A stretch of 64,000 bases of DNA from Anniella stebbinsi (taxonomy: Eukaryota > Chordata > Lepidosauria > Squamata > Anniellidae): contig JARDYH010000002.1 in assembly GCA_029215795.1 (NCBI GenBank), positions 298,499,973-298,563,972 of the forward strand, given 5' to 3'. Both the position numbers and the translations under genes were made by a program. Shown here piece after piece: positions 12,456 through 24,130 of this stretch. The notes beneath the pieces were generated by a model. That model saw only the letters and a program-made list of their open reading frames with translations, was not told the DNA's origin and made no database searches. Within the stretch, counting starts at the first letter, position 1, and each line of letters begins with the position of its first letter.

Positions 12456-12562
12456 AAATTAAGGTGCGTCTTAGAATCGATGCAAAGCTTTTTCCCTGTT
12501 GGTGGCCCTGAAATTAAGGTGCGTCTTACAATCGATGGCGTCTTACATTCGGTGAAATACGG
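12456..12562 (-). mobile_element. DNA-transposon-like end with internal duplication
   Basis: Two copies of gaaattaaggtgcgtctta followed by g/c aatcgatg lie about 54 bp apart, then cgtcttacattcggtgaaat and acggta. This resembles the terminus of a squamate MITE that begins taccgtatttcaccgaatg on the other strand. The opposite end was not found, so the family assignment is tentative. Confidence 0.45.
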
Positions 12563-13059
12563 TATTTCTTTTAGAGGAAACTTCCATCACATTGTTTTAT
12601 GGCACTTCAAAAAAGCATGATATAGTGATGCAATTAAGTGCACTTAATTGGAGGCAGATCCCATTGAAGTCTATAGTCTCTGGTTCAAAATCTGGAAGGG
12701 TGCTTTGGAAGGGGAGGGAAGGAGGCCAGAGGAGGCTCAGGATAAACCATATCCAGGCTTCTCCTGTCTCCTCCCCTTCCCCCTTACTGAAATCCCCCTT
12801 TTTCCCTCTGTCCAAGGTGGATTTTCCAACCTTGGCAAGGCAGCCAGCATGGTTCTTTCTGTGTTGACTGCAAGGGGGTGGGGACAGATCTCTTCTGAGA
12901 GCGTAGCACTGTCTCTGACCTCAGAATGGGTTTTCCAAGCCATCCTATGTTCTTTGGGGCGCTTGTCTGGGAACCATAGGATTGCTCTGGAAGTGAAGTC
13001 TATCAATGGCTACCAGCCCTGATGGTTATGTGTTACTTCAAGTATCTGAGGCAGTAAGT

Positions 13060-13225
13060 CTGTGCGCACCAGTTGCTGGGGAACATGGATGGGAGGGTGC
13101 TGTTGCACCATGTCCTACTTTGTTGGTCCCTGGTTGACAGCTGGTTGGCCACTGTGTGAACAGAGTACTGGACTAGATGGACCCTCGGTCTCATCCAGCA
13201 TGGTACTTCTTATGTTCTTAGGCTC
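13060..13225 (+). repeat. CR1/L3-like LINE 3' tail
   Basis: Reads caccagttgctggggaacat, ggtgctgttgcaccatgtcc, ggttggccactgtgtgaaca, ctggactagatggaccctc and ends cttcttatgttctta. The same unit appears truncated at 12,140-12,200 and on the opposite strand at 42,515-42,665. It is a typical amniote LINE tail, but the subfamily is not resolved. Confidence 0.65.
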
Positions 13226-14869
13226 TCAAAATTGCATTTATTATAGTACTGGTTCATTCACAGGCCAGAGCTAAGTAGAAGATTTGGCCTGCTTTATATT
13301 CATCCCTGATTTTATTTTATTTTTAACTCACAACAGGGCTGAAGAAGTGCTGACTTGACTTTTTAGAAGAATGCTGATAAAATTGCACAATGCTATCAAA
13401 GCTGTGCAAAAAAATCTTTCACATTTCCTATCATGCCCTCAGTAGAACTTTGAGGCTCAGGTTTTTTTAATAAACATCCAATAAAAAACATGTTATCACA
13501 CACTGTAGCACTGCTTGCTTTTGGGCTTTATTGCTATTTTAGCATGGACTGTCTCTAGAATTATATATGAAATCTGAAGTACAAATGAACAGAGAATCAT
13601 TGGATTATAATACGTAATAACTGTACTTCATGTGATCTGACTAGTAAATTATAATATATCATTTTTAACTTTTACTTAATTTAAATGTATTAAATAACTG
13701 AGATAAATGTATTTACTCAAAACGAAAACCAATTCTACGCTCAAAACAGAGCTGCAGCCAGTCTTGACAAGCATATTTGCACGATATGCATGTTTGCCAT
13801 CTTTACATTTTCAAATGTACATGAAAACATAATTAGGCACACCTAAAACAAATACAACCTGTGAATCTGAATTAGGAGAACAAAGATCTCTGAGGTTAAG
13901 GGATTAATTAACATAGTAGAGGCTATACAAACTAGGATTTTGTAACTTTGTATTAAATAAAAAGGTTCACTCTATAGAGATATTGTTGGCATAGCACAGA
14001 CCTATTCTGCATTGAGTGAGGCACTCAATTTGTCAAAGATGAAAGAAAGCTCTAGAGGCTTCACTTTCAAGCACTTGCACAAGGAGATGTTAAAGCAAAT
14101 TAAAGGGCAATGCAACTCTTCAGAGGCAAGTCCTACTTCGAACAAGGATATAATCAACCTTTGGAATTCTTTGGCACAGGTCATAGAATCACCTGGAATT
14201 ACCTGGCTTCTTTATGGAAAGTAAAACAGTAATTGTAATGAACTTTTGCCCCAAGAGGGGATATGTGCTGGTATATGAAGCAACTCAAAAGGCCTGTTTC
14301 ATTACTTAGGACCAAATGACACACATCGTGTTCTAAAAAACTGCTTGCTGACAAGTTTAGATAGGCCTCAGACATACCTAACTCGCTGCCTAATTCGCAA
14401 AACTGTCATAATCACCACTGACAGACAAAGTATCAACTCAGCCTTGAAGCATCAAATATTAGGGGCAGGTGACACTTCATTTTAAGAGAAAACTGGTTTT
14501 AATTAGTGATGGAAGAGAGTTTGGATTACAAAATTCCACAGTTCAAATGCCTCACCACAATATCAAGCAAACCCAGCCACTTCCCAATATGGGCTGGGTT
14601 CAAATTGGGGTTCCTCCTTCAACTCATAACTGCCAGTCAGTTCTTTCTCCCTTGCTCCACTCCTTCTCACAAACATACCTGGCAGCAAGTGGGTGGAAGC
14701 AAGTTTTCCTTCCTCAGCTTTCTACTACTTGGAATGCAGCAACGGCAGCATCCCAAGTAGAATGAGCCCTGGGAAACATGCTTCTCCAGGTCCCCTGAAT
14801 CTCAAACTCTACGGAACAACATTTCCCAAGACTCCTTGCATCTGAAACACTGCTATGGCAAAAGTCAAT

Positions 14870-15166
14870 GGCTGAGTTCGGATGACACTTTAGGAAACGG
14901 AGGCGGGAAGAGGCAAGTGACGGTTCGTTATTTTTGCGGTGCCCGACACATGACATGTTGCCCCTCCCCCCGTTGCGCGGCTGAAAGTCTCGACCTCATG
15001 ATAGTAACAGGTCTCCAATAAACAATGGAGCAGCCCGTTGTTTTTCCCCGTTGTTACATAATATACTGTCCTTTGTGTCCCCCCCACACGACACAATAAT
15101 CAACATAACGGACAGTTGCCTCTCCCCCTCCCCCTCCGTTGCCTAAAGTGTCGTCCGAACTCAGCC
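14870..15166. mobile_element. MITE, GGCTGAGTTCGGACGAC family (copy 2, best preserved)
   Basis: The left end GGCTGAGTTCGGATGACACT and right end AGTGTCGTCCGAACTCAGCC are inverted repeats, and the similarity continues inward (tttaggaaacggagg / cctccgttgcctaaa). At 297 bp it has no ORF of interest. Flanking AAT on both sides may be a 3-bp target duplication, but the other copies do not confirm it. Confidence 0.8.
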
Positions 15167-16029
15167 AATATGTCAGAGAGAGGGAGAGGCCTAGCAGATG
15201 CCACCCAGCAGCCAGGTACCAGGGAGAAATAAAGATGTGGCGGGGAAGAAGGGTCACTGGATATGTGGACACACTACAGAGTGGGGTTAGGGGAATTACT
15301 TAAGTTATTCACTTTTGGTGATCCCTTGTGAGCACTCCAAGGGATGGGAGGTTGAGGGGTGGACTAAGCACTTCCAAGGAAAGAACACAAAAAAGCAAAA
15401 GGAAACTGAAGCGAGTGACCTAGCCCCTCTTCCAAAACTTTACTGAGTCACACATTTCACAGAACATAAAGCATGTACCTTACTTCATAACTAGGGGAGG
15501 TTCCCACGACTCTTCCCAATCCCACAAACATTGCAAGAATCTAGAGAGGAGCTGCATGGGCTAGCCGTGCCCCCCCCACATTTGGCCAGTGTGGCAAAGG
15601 ACTCTGCATGCATATTCATGCATGTATTTAGACCACATGAGTGTGGCTGCGGCCCAATCCAGGTCCATGCATACATGGAGGAACTCTATGTATATACACC
15701 AGTATGATTGTACAGTCCTTTCCCAGCCTGGCCAGAATCCTCTTGAGAAAGAGTGTCTACCATGAGCAAAGGTGGGAAGACATGTATATGGCATGCATCA
15801 GTGGTAGCATGCGTGATGCTCTCTCACATTTTTTCAGTGTATGGGAAGAGTTTATGTGAATCTTCCTTGTGTCAAGTCTTTTGGTGTCCATCGAACACAC
15901 ATCACAACTCTCCAGTGGTTACTGTTCTCGAAACTGTCATTTGCCCACGTTAATTTTTACCCTTCATTTATATATGATGCATGTTTACTCAGAAGGTGTT
16001 CTATTGAGTTTGGGGGAACTTACTCTCAC

Positions 16030-16259
16030 AGCCAATCCACACAGGCAGGATAAAACACTTCAACAACTTTTTGAAAACTGTATATGGAGTGTGTCCTGCC
16101 CCAACAGTTCTCAAAACTGTCAGCCTATCTACACAACTGCTTTAAACCAGTTTAAAACGGTTTATAATAGTTTTGAGAACTGTTGGGGCCCAGGACACAC
16201 TCCATACACAGTTTTCAAAACTTTTTCAAAGTGTTTTATCCTGCTTGTGTAGATAGGCT
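16030..16259. mobile_element. Foldback MITE, AGCC(T/A)ATC(T/C)ACACA family
   Basis: The left arm (agccaatccacacaggcagg, then ataaaacactt) is the reverse complement of the right arm (aagtgttttatcctgcttgt, then gtagataggct). A second internal inverted pair, ccaacagttctcaaaact and agttttgagaactgttgg, sits around the centre. At 230 bp it is almost entirely self-complementary. No target-site duplication was resolved. Confidence 0.75.
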
Positions 16260-16678
16260 CAGTTACATGGACATATGACTGCAGTGCAAGACAGCCTTGT
16301 AAAATAGTTTCTGAAAGTTACCAATCTGCAACATGTTTTACTTGCCTGCTTTTTAGTCATAAGAGGGGCTCGTGGGGGATGGCAGCAGCACCCCGTCTCA
16401 CCCTATGAGCAAAATGCAAGCTAGTGATATTTCCTGCATCCTCCCCATCCCCCCATGGCCAACTTGGCTCCTATGCTGAAAGTGCAAGAAAAGGCTCTCC
16501 CTTTTGTGCATCTGGCATGGAAAGAAGCATAGCAGACTTCTGTGGCAAATGAAATGGCTGAGATATGCAGTGACCTGTGCCTTGGCTGCCAGCATAGCTT
16601 CCATCACCACTAACCTGGTGCGCTTCAATGCTGGTGGGCTGTGGGCCACCCCGATCAGCACCTTCAAAGCTCCTCTTA

Positions 16679-17023
16679 GGCTGCCTCTACAAGAGAGGTT
16701 TACAGCTCTTTCAAGGCGCTTAAAATTTTTTACCTCTACAAGAACGGAGCACAAATTGGGCGTAGAGGCGCGTTATCTCTCCACTTATGCGCATTATCAA
16801 ATGCGCGTTAAATAGCGAGTTTTATTTTGCTCCAGCCATTAAAGTGCATTTTGACTATGTGAATAAGCGCTTATGCGCATTAACTACTTGTAAAGTGCAT
16901 TTTGGTCATCCGTTAATGCGCTTCGCCGCCTCTCGTGCAGAGGTATTAGGTGTAAATGCGCTTTAGCGATTATGCGCATAATCGCCTAACCGGGCGCAAA
17001 AGCGAATCCTTGTAGAGGGGACC
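16679..17023. mobile_element. Harbinger-like MITE with TTA duplication
   Basis: The imperfect terminal repeats are GGCTGCCTCTACAAG and CTTGTAGAGGGGACC. TTA flanks both sides (16,676-16,678 and 17,024-17,026), the target size of PIF/Harbinger elements. The interior is unusually rich in the motif tgcgcatta/taatgcgc and in CpG compared with its surroundings. Confidence 0.7.
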
Positions 17024-17549
17024 TTACTCAGATAGGAGGCTGTTCCACCCTGCACAGCTTCTCACCTGAGAAGGGATGCCTTTAAAAAGTGCAGACTGGG
17101 GCAGCAGAGGAGGCTTCCCACTCTCTGGACAGCCTTCCTCCCAGACAAGAAAATTCACACATCACACAAGCAATTCACACACTGACCCCAATTGTTATTG
17201 TCCGTTATCAGCTTCTATGGAGCCACAAAGTTTTACCAGGTGCCTAAATTTATTGTCCTTTTGGTCCCAGCGAAATACCGTTTCATTTTCCTGAGCTCCT
17301 TAGAGGCGATTTTAATCCTGCTGACCGTTCTACTGAACGTTTTACGGTGTTGTGGCTTTTCGCTTAATTTTACTTTTTGAATTAGGAATATGATTGAAGA
17401 GCAAATATATTTTTAAAAATACTTAAAATAAACAAAAACATAATAAATAAAATAGAACCACGTAACCCTGCCCTATCGGAGACTGGAAGGAAAGAAGCAC
17501 ATATAAGACGCTTTGCGGGGCTCGTCAAGCTCCTAGCAATCAAGAAACC

Positions 17550-18200
17550 CCTTCCCCATTTGCCTTCGTTCGAGTCAGAGTCCCCCCACCCGAAATAATG
17601 AAACGGGTATCGAGTCAGAGGGCAGTCAGAGGGACGGAGTCAGGGGAGCAAGAGGAAAAGATCGAGAGAGGGCCTCGAAAAGTGCTTCACTCTGCCTAGG
17701 CCTAACAGGATCCCCGGACTTGCGTGGCCGGCGCTGCCGGTGGCCTTACCGCCTCCACGGCGTGCTGCAGGATGGAGGTGAACTTCGAGAACATCCTGTC
17801 CCTGGACTGAAGCAGCCGCTGCCGGGAGGATCTTGAGAGCTCCTCGATCCGCCGCCTCCGCTCCAGGGTGAGGACTGCATGCGGGGGACCTGGCAGCGGG
17901 GATCAGGTCGGTTCAGATCGGCTTCCGAAGTAGGTCGGGCTGGCAAGATCCCTCGCTCCGCCGCCAAGATCCCTCTCTCTGCAGCAGGAGACACCGTGGC
18001 ACTGACGGAGTCTGACACCCACCCGGGCCGGGCCGCGGCGCCCGGAAGCGAAGCGCCTTCCCCCGGCGCTGCTGTTCCCTCCCCTCCTGGTCGGCCTACA
18101 GGGGCCGCTGCCTCTAAAGCTGCCAACCCAAGATCCCGCAGCCACGTCCAAACTCACGGACAGGCCGAATAATGTGGCCTTAAGCCAGGAAGAAACCCGG
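17550..18200 (-). promoter_or_regulatory. FHIP2A: CpG island promoter of FHIP2A
   Basis: A sharp rise in G+C and CpG density brackets the FHIP2A start codon, and upstream minus-strand sequence is GC-rich without repeats. No TATA box is evident, as is usual for such promoters; the transcription start cannot be placed. An upstream ATG at 17,880 opens an out-of-frame reading (MQSSPWSGGGG…) that overlaps the FHIP2A start and could act as a uORF. In the FHIP2A frame the codons upstream of the ATG lack another ATG and meet a stop at about 17,900. Confidence 0.8.
17750..17794 (-). CDS. FHIP2A: FHIP2A exon 1, coding part (45 nt)
   Basis: The start codon at 17,794 gives MFSKFTSILQHAVEA, the canonical N-terminus of FHIP2A (FAM160B1). 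The exon closes at GCG before GTAAGG, phase 0, and continues with LAPSLPLQ in exon 2. In-frame codons upstream (…QRLLQSRDR) look coiled-coil-like but belong to the 5' UTR, since no ATG precedes them before a stop. The exon sits inside the CpG island. Confidence 0.95.
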
Positions 18201-18468
18201 CGGGTCAGGGAAGCGCTTCTTTGCACAGCTCGGATTTTCTTACCCGGGAGGAATCAAGATGCTTTCACGGAAAAGAACTTCCTTCGTTCAGATCCACGTG
18301 GGATAACATCTATTCATACATACTCTCTCGTCTCCTTTTGCAGGTTACTTCTGCCCAAGAGTCCTATAATTGACAAGATGGTTATATATCCCTGCTTTTC
18401 ATAGAAGTTGACGTCGGTTCTGCCTCTGCCACATGCAATCATTAGGGCGGATTGTGTAAACATTTTAC

Positions 18469-18543
18469 AGCGCTATCCTATGCATGTCTACTAAAAAGTA
18501 AGTCTCAATTACTCCCAGATAAATGTGTATCGGATTGCAGCCT
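18469..18543. repeat. Short palindromic squamate repeat
   Basis: cgctatcctatgcatgtcta ... ataaatgtgtatcggattgc. This copy abuts the next MITE directly, with one ending where the other's target duplication begins. Confidence 0.65.
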
Positions 18544-18545
18544 TA

Positions 18546-18686
18546 GGGTAGTATCCAGTGTTAATCCTTCTTAGAGGAGACCCATTGAAATGAATGCGAC
18601 TTAAGATAATCATGACGCATGACTAATTTAAGGCCTGTTCATTTCAATGGGTCTACTCTAAGTAGGGCTAACATTGGATAATACCC
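18546..18686. mobile_element. MITE with TTA target duplication
   Basis: GGGTAGTATCCAGTGTTA at the left and TAACATTGGATAATACCC at the right form inverted repeats with inner arms cccattgaaatgaatg / ttcatttcaatggg. TTA flanks both ends (18,543-18,545; 18,687-18,689). A diverged relative lies near 34,905-35,025. Confidence 0.7.
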
Positions 18687-19904
18687 TTATAACTTGACTT
18701 TCTGTTCATAACCTTCAAAAATAAATAATCAAACAACAAATAATCTTAAAATCACATAAAGCTATGAAGACAAGGGAGAAGGAGCAAGCGTCAGTAATAT
18801 ACAAGTGTGCATTAATTGATTCCAGATGAACTATTGATAAGCCAGAGCATATTGAACACATAGTGAACCTTGCTGAAACTAAACAGATCTTGGGATGGAA
18901 ATGACCTGGGAGCCTCATCTATACCATCTTGCATCTCATGATAGAAAAAGGGTAAATGTATAGCAATGTCATGCTATTTTGACCACGATGCTGTTTTGTT
19001 TTGTGTACTCCATTGGTTTCCATTTATTTTCCACATTAAATTTAAAATCACTCAAATAGTGAATCCAGTTGGTGACTACTGACAGGTTTGTAGCCAAAAT
19101 ACGGCCACTGATAAACAGCAATGCTCAGAGCCCCAAGTTTTGCTGAAGTAAAAAAAAAAAAAACTTTAGGAAAACTATCACAAGGGAAGAACTACTCCCA
19201 GAAACTGTTCAATGAGAACTAAGCATGCTCAGTGGCCAGAAAATGATGTGTCTCTGTCTGTTGAAGAAGATAAATGAAAAATGTGGAGGGGAGGGGGAAT
19301 GGAATATATTAGAAAAGGGCATGGCTGGCACACTCCACACTACATTTTGGGACTATCCCACTTGTCCTGTGCATATCATTCAATTATTTCATTGACATGC
19401 ATCTCATATTTCATATCTAATTCAGCACTATGTGTTTTCCTTGCCCATCCCAGCCATTCTCTGTTCTTCCGGTACACATGTACACACGTCTCATACTCAT
19501 CTTTTTTCTATTATGAGTTTTTAGAATTCTCTTCCTAGTAATATTCATTCTGCTACTTATTTGTTTATGTTCAAATGATTAATCTTTTTCATCAGGATTT
19601 CCCTGACTTTTTCTTTTTCTTCAATTAGATGTTAAGCTCCACCTTCCTATCTGTTTTGTGTTTTTAAGATGGTGAGTCTTTGTGCAGTCAGGCCCAGCTC
19701 AAGGTTTCAAAGGGCCCTGGGCAAATTACCTGCACCCCCACCCTGCATGGCACGGGGCTCTGGGCCTACTCAGCACACATGTACTGACTGTCCCAATCAT
19801 GCATACAGTGGGGGTGAGGCCAGCATGCTTAATAAGGTAGAGCCAGTCAGTACATGCATGTGGGCTGGAAGCAGAGCTGGCATCAAGAGTAGCATGGTTG
19901 GGCA

Positions 19905-20135
19905 CCTGTAAAGGGACTACGTCCCAATAGGGGCCCATTGACGAGTCTCCAGAACTTGTGCCTCCTCTTTGCCTGTTTCCCACTCTGGCGCAGAGGACAG
20001 TGGTGGTGAGAAGGTAGAGAAGTAGATGCCACTGCCTATCTCTGCCAGTCAAAGAGGCAAGTGGTAACAATGATCAGTCCTGGTGGCTTATCTTTTGTAA
20101 ACTGCCGAGAGAGCAGTGTAGAAATGTTAATAATA

Positions 20136-20174
<39 letters not shown>

Positions 20175-20300
20175 TAGGAGGAGGAGGAGCAATAGCAGCT
20201 GGAGACAATGGGGGTGAGAAGGTAAACTCCCTGAGAGAGGGGTCCCATTGAGGGTGTCTTGCCCAAGGTCTTTCCAAAATCTGGAGCTCACAATGGCTGA
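19905..20300. repeat. Unclassified dispersed repeat, copy 2 (interrupted)
   Basis: Shares with the copies at 7,318 and 37,270 the ordered blocks ggacagtggtggtgagaa, gcagctggagacaatggggg and cccattgagggtgtcttgcc, then 'atctggagctcacaatg'. It is split by a LINE 3' tail at 20,088-20,175. Confidence 0.55.
20088..20175 (+). repeat. L2/CR1-type LINE 3' tail with (AAT)n
   Basis: cttttgtaaactgccgagag, then cagtgtagaaatgttaataa, then about 15 AAT units. This is the usual very short 5'-truncated insertion of an L2-like LINE, which ends in a trinucleotide tail. It interrupts copy 2 of the unclassified repeat. Confidence 0.75.
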
Positions 20301-23300
20301 GAATTCCACTGAACAAGTGCTGCCAGGCCCTGCCTTCCTCACCAGTCCTTGATGGCTTACCAGAGGCTACTGGGGGACAGCCCAGTTGTGACTACACGGA
20401 GCAGAGCTCCTGGCCTGCTTGGCACACAAGTACTGGCTAGAGCTACCAGTTAATGAAGCTGGCCCCTGCAATTTACTCATTGGTGGGGTTGGGCTGTGGC
20501 ACTGAGTGGTGCTTCAAGCACACACACACACACAGGGCCAAAACAGACATTATTTTAAATTCATATATCTAGCAGCTACATCTTAATTTTTTTAAAATCT
20601 AGAGTAGGTGTAGGAAGCCCAATCTAGATCAGGACCCTAGCATGAGAGGTAAAGGGGCTTTTAAGGTCTGGATTGTGGCTCCTGTGCCTACTCTAGAGTA
20701 GAAATGAAAAGAAAAGACATCACTGCTAGATACAGATTTAAAGTAATGTCTCTTTTGGCCCATGCACAAAGGAACTGACAGACTTAAGTAACTATCAAAC
20801 ACCTGCAAATGGAAAGTGTAGTTGGAGGGACTTCAATACACCCCATACTTGGTAAGACTAGTTCTGGTAGTTATGAGACTAGTGTTGATGAATGAGAGAT
20901 CCCTCCTAGCTCTTGATGGGATCTTAAAGTATCCAATGGAGCCAAATACTGAGGATCTCTGTAACATTCATGGGCAGAAGACCTGGCCCACATCATGCTA
21001 ATGCTCAAGCGGGGTTTATATGCGCTTAAAGACCTAGAGGGCAGTTTAGTATCCCCAGAGGATGAGGTTGATAGTGCATCCATGGAATTGATCATTTGAT
21101 GGAAAAGCAAGACTGGCAGGCCTCAGGGAAAGACATGATGAAAGGAAACTTAAGAGTTTCCTCCTTTCCCTTTTGGGTAATAAACCCTGGAAAGGCTCCT
21201 TGCCATGTTCCTTGAGGAAATACTGAATAGAAAAAAATCTGGAATTTTTTACAACAAATCACTGATTCTTGAGAGAATAGCAGGAGGGTCTTGGCATGGA
21301 GGGAGTGGGATCTGAGATGCTCCTCCCCCTAGAGCTGATAATCCAATCTGATGATGATGATGATGATGATGATGATTTCAGAGTGACCTTTTCATCCAGA
21401 AAGGGCCTCTAAGCTGATTTTCAATTTACTGGGTATTTAATCATTCCATTCTCATTTGGGAAGAAGAGAGTTAAGGAATGTTTCCCCATCATATCAGGGT
21501 TGGCATCAGCACCTCTCATCCTTGAGCATCTGGCATCTGGAACCTGGCATCCTTGGGCAGCCCACGAGCTCTAGCAGGACCCCCTATAATACATTTTCCA
21601 GGCATTCCAAGCAGCACCTGACAGCTGGTTCTCACTGCCATTTTCATTTCCATGTCCCTGATAGATCAACGTTCTAAGGCATTCTGGTAAATTAAAATGG
21701 CAGTCCCAGTTACTAATCCCTGCCTTGAGCACTGCTGTTGCCTGCCACCACTGCCAGGACCCACAAACAGTGGATAGGGCCCACCACAGTGCCTTTTGTC
21801 AAAAGCCTCCCACAAACCTGGATCCAGCCCTGTTCCTTGTGCATGTTTTTGGAGGACTAAGGATGCTTTCTTCTATTTCTTTCTCTGAGGATCTTCACAT
21901 ACTCATCAGCAGAACATACGGTTTATGTTCAGGATGTGTAGAATAGAGTGGCAGTTACGCATCACAAAAGATTATTCAGATTTGCATAAAATTTACATAT
22001 GCTAATTTATATATCTAGATGCACATTTAGAAATAATGATGCTAATTTAAATAGAAATTCAGTGCATCTACCATAATGAGGAAGATTATGACCAGGTGTC
22101 ATAATCTGTGTGGTCTAGGTGTTAACAGTTGATGGGCAACTTTAAGGCCCCTGCTTTCCTTTCTTGGGGTTCTTTGCTTTTAAACTGGACTTGAACTGAA
22201 CACCCCTTCAAATAGAGGACTATCCTCTGTAAAGTAGGACACAGGGCCGTCCCAGTAGAGTGGTGATGGTGGGAGCACAAGAAAGATTAACTCAGTTCAA
22301 AATGTTCGCAAATATTTCATTAGTCACATCAATTATTTTCATGCCATTGTGGCCTGCTGGTTATGTACCAAATGTGATGGTGATGACTCCAGTTATCACT
22401 CTGGAAACATGCCTGGAAGTCACTTTGTGGCTGCAAACCTTAATGAAGATCTACCCTTATAATGGTCGCGTTAAGAGAATGAGTGAATACGTGCATGATT
22501 ACAAGATAAAGAAAAATATCTAATCAATGTTCATTAACTTTCAATTCTGAGCTTCCAGACTGATGAGTGAGAGAGAGTTAAGACATACTGGGGAAATTGT
22601 CTACAAGAACCAACTACTCTTGCTGAATATCCTAGTCATAAAAGGCAAGTTGCCAGAGAAGCACTCAGCTTTGACTTCTGCATTTACTACGTCATAGTCT
22701 TCAAAGTGTATTAATGTGATTGCTGTGTCAAAGACGATTTATTTGCCATTTAGGCTTCCATAGCTCACAAACAGTAGGTAATGGGAAAATAAATCTGTGA
22801 CAAAGTAGTTGTGCCCATAGGATGTCTGAAGGGAAGAATGAGTCTAGCATTTTCCAAGTTCCTGTGGGTGCCACAAAAGAGGGTCTGCCATTAAGAACTG
22901 GCAAATAGATGAGCAGGGGAAGAAAACATGAGGGAGCAGCTGAGCTGACTCTCAAATTGTGGCATAGCCAGAACACAGCCTAAGTCATGCGCCCTGTTGG
23001 CAGGTGGTGATATCACCAATATAGTGTTGCTTTGGCGATGTGAGGAGTGAGTGGAACACACTAGAGAGCATATAGGGGGAGAAAACTGGAGAGCAGCTCA
23101 CATGACATGAATCAAAGAAAAATGCAGACCGTTGGATCAAGATATGGTTCCAGAGGCCCAGAGCTAGGGAAGGAGGGAAGGAGGGAAGTTTTTTGCAATT
23201 CCTTAGCACAGGCATGAGAATCTCCATCCCATGGGCCAGATACAGCTTGCAGGGGCTCCTCAAACAGCCTGCATGTGTCTTCCCCAGGGCTCTCCCCAGG

Positions 23301-23540
23301 TAGGGAAAAGCTTTTATTTCAAATCGAGAGCTGATCGGAATTAAGAGCTTTTCATGCTAAGAGCTGAGAATGGAAGCAGAGAAATACACCCTCCTTTCAG
23401 CTGATCTGCATGGAGCAGAGGAAGGTGTGAGGGAGAGGGAAAGGGGAGAGAGAATGGTGTGAATTGTGTGGGTATGTGCACATGCACATAGATGTATGTG
23501 AATGGTGTCTATGTGTGTAGCCCTGTTCAGCCATTCAAAA

Positions 23541-24130
23541 GTTGTTATTATTATTTATTTATTTATTTATTCCATTTATATACCGCCCCATACCCAAAGC
23601 TCTCTGGGCGGTTTACAAAAATTAAAACATTGAACGTTAAAAAAACCACTGATATACAAAATTTAAAACCATAAAAAACATAAAAACAAGTTATAATTAC
23701 AATATCCTTTAAAAACTACAATTCTGGGTCAAAGCACAACAACAACAACAACACAAACCCCTCAACATATGCTGTTAAATGCCTGGGAGAAGAAGAAAGT
23801 CTTGACTGGCGCTGAAAAGATAACAATGTTGGCGCCAGGCGAGCCTCATCGGGGAGATCATTCCATAATTGGGGGGCCACCTCCCTTGTTGCCACCCTCC
23901 ATGCTTTCCTCGGAGTAGGCAACCGGAGGAGGACCTTAGATGTGGATCGTAGTGTATGGGTAGATTCATGTCAGGAGAGGCGTTCCATCAGGCATTGTGG
24001 TCCCACGCCGTGTAAGGCTTTATAGGTTAGAACCAGCACCTTGAATTGGGCTCGGAAACATATGCAAGCTCGCCAGAGTAGGTCTTATATGCTCGAACCT
24101 TCTGGTTCCTGTTATCATCTGGCCGTTGCA
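23541..24130 (-). mobile_element. L2/CR1-type LINE fragment (reverse transcriptase C-terminus and 3' UTR)
   Basis: The 3' tail (ATTT/ATT repeats at 23,541-23,572) is followed on the minus strand by a 3' UTR (gggcggtatata-like) and a decayed C-terminal peptide including APQLWNDLPDEARLAPTLLS. That corresponds to the 'RLWN.LP..R' segment at the end of L2/CR1 polymerases. Farther 5', KPYTAWDHN-like and ELNSRCWF-like frames are scrambled by frameshifts. It is a 5'-truncated pseudogene copy. Confidence 0.75.

Larger units (their letters stand above)
8237..17749 (-). other. FHIP2A: FHIP2A intron 1 (9.5 kb)
   Basis: This interval lies between exon 1 and exon 2 and contains no further FHIP2A coding sequence. 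It holds the U1/U2 chimeric pseudogene (9,494-9,663), palindromic repeats (10,790-10,880; 11,098-11,172), a GC-rich composite repeat with a 13-bp minisatellite (12,130-12,562), a CR1/L3-like tail (13,060-13,225) and three MITEs between 14.8 and 17.1 kb. The remainder is AT-rich without recognised features. Confidence 0.85.

Noticed and set aside
12146..12511. 121-codon ORF with GVEQRCGAA repeats
   Set aside because: The repeats come from the 13-bp minisatellite; several frames are open for the same reason.
17746..18126. 126-codon minus-strand frame over the FHIP2A start
   Set aside because: It is out of frame with MFSKFTSILQHAVEA and its downstream part runs into intron 1; treated at most as a uORF.
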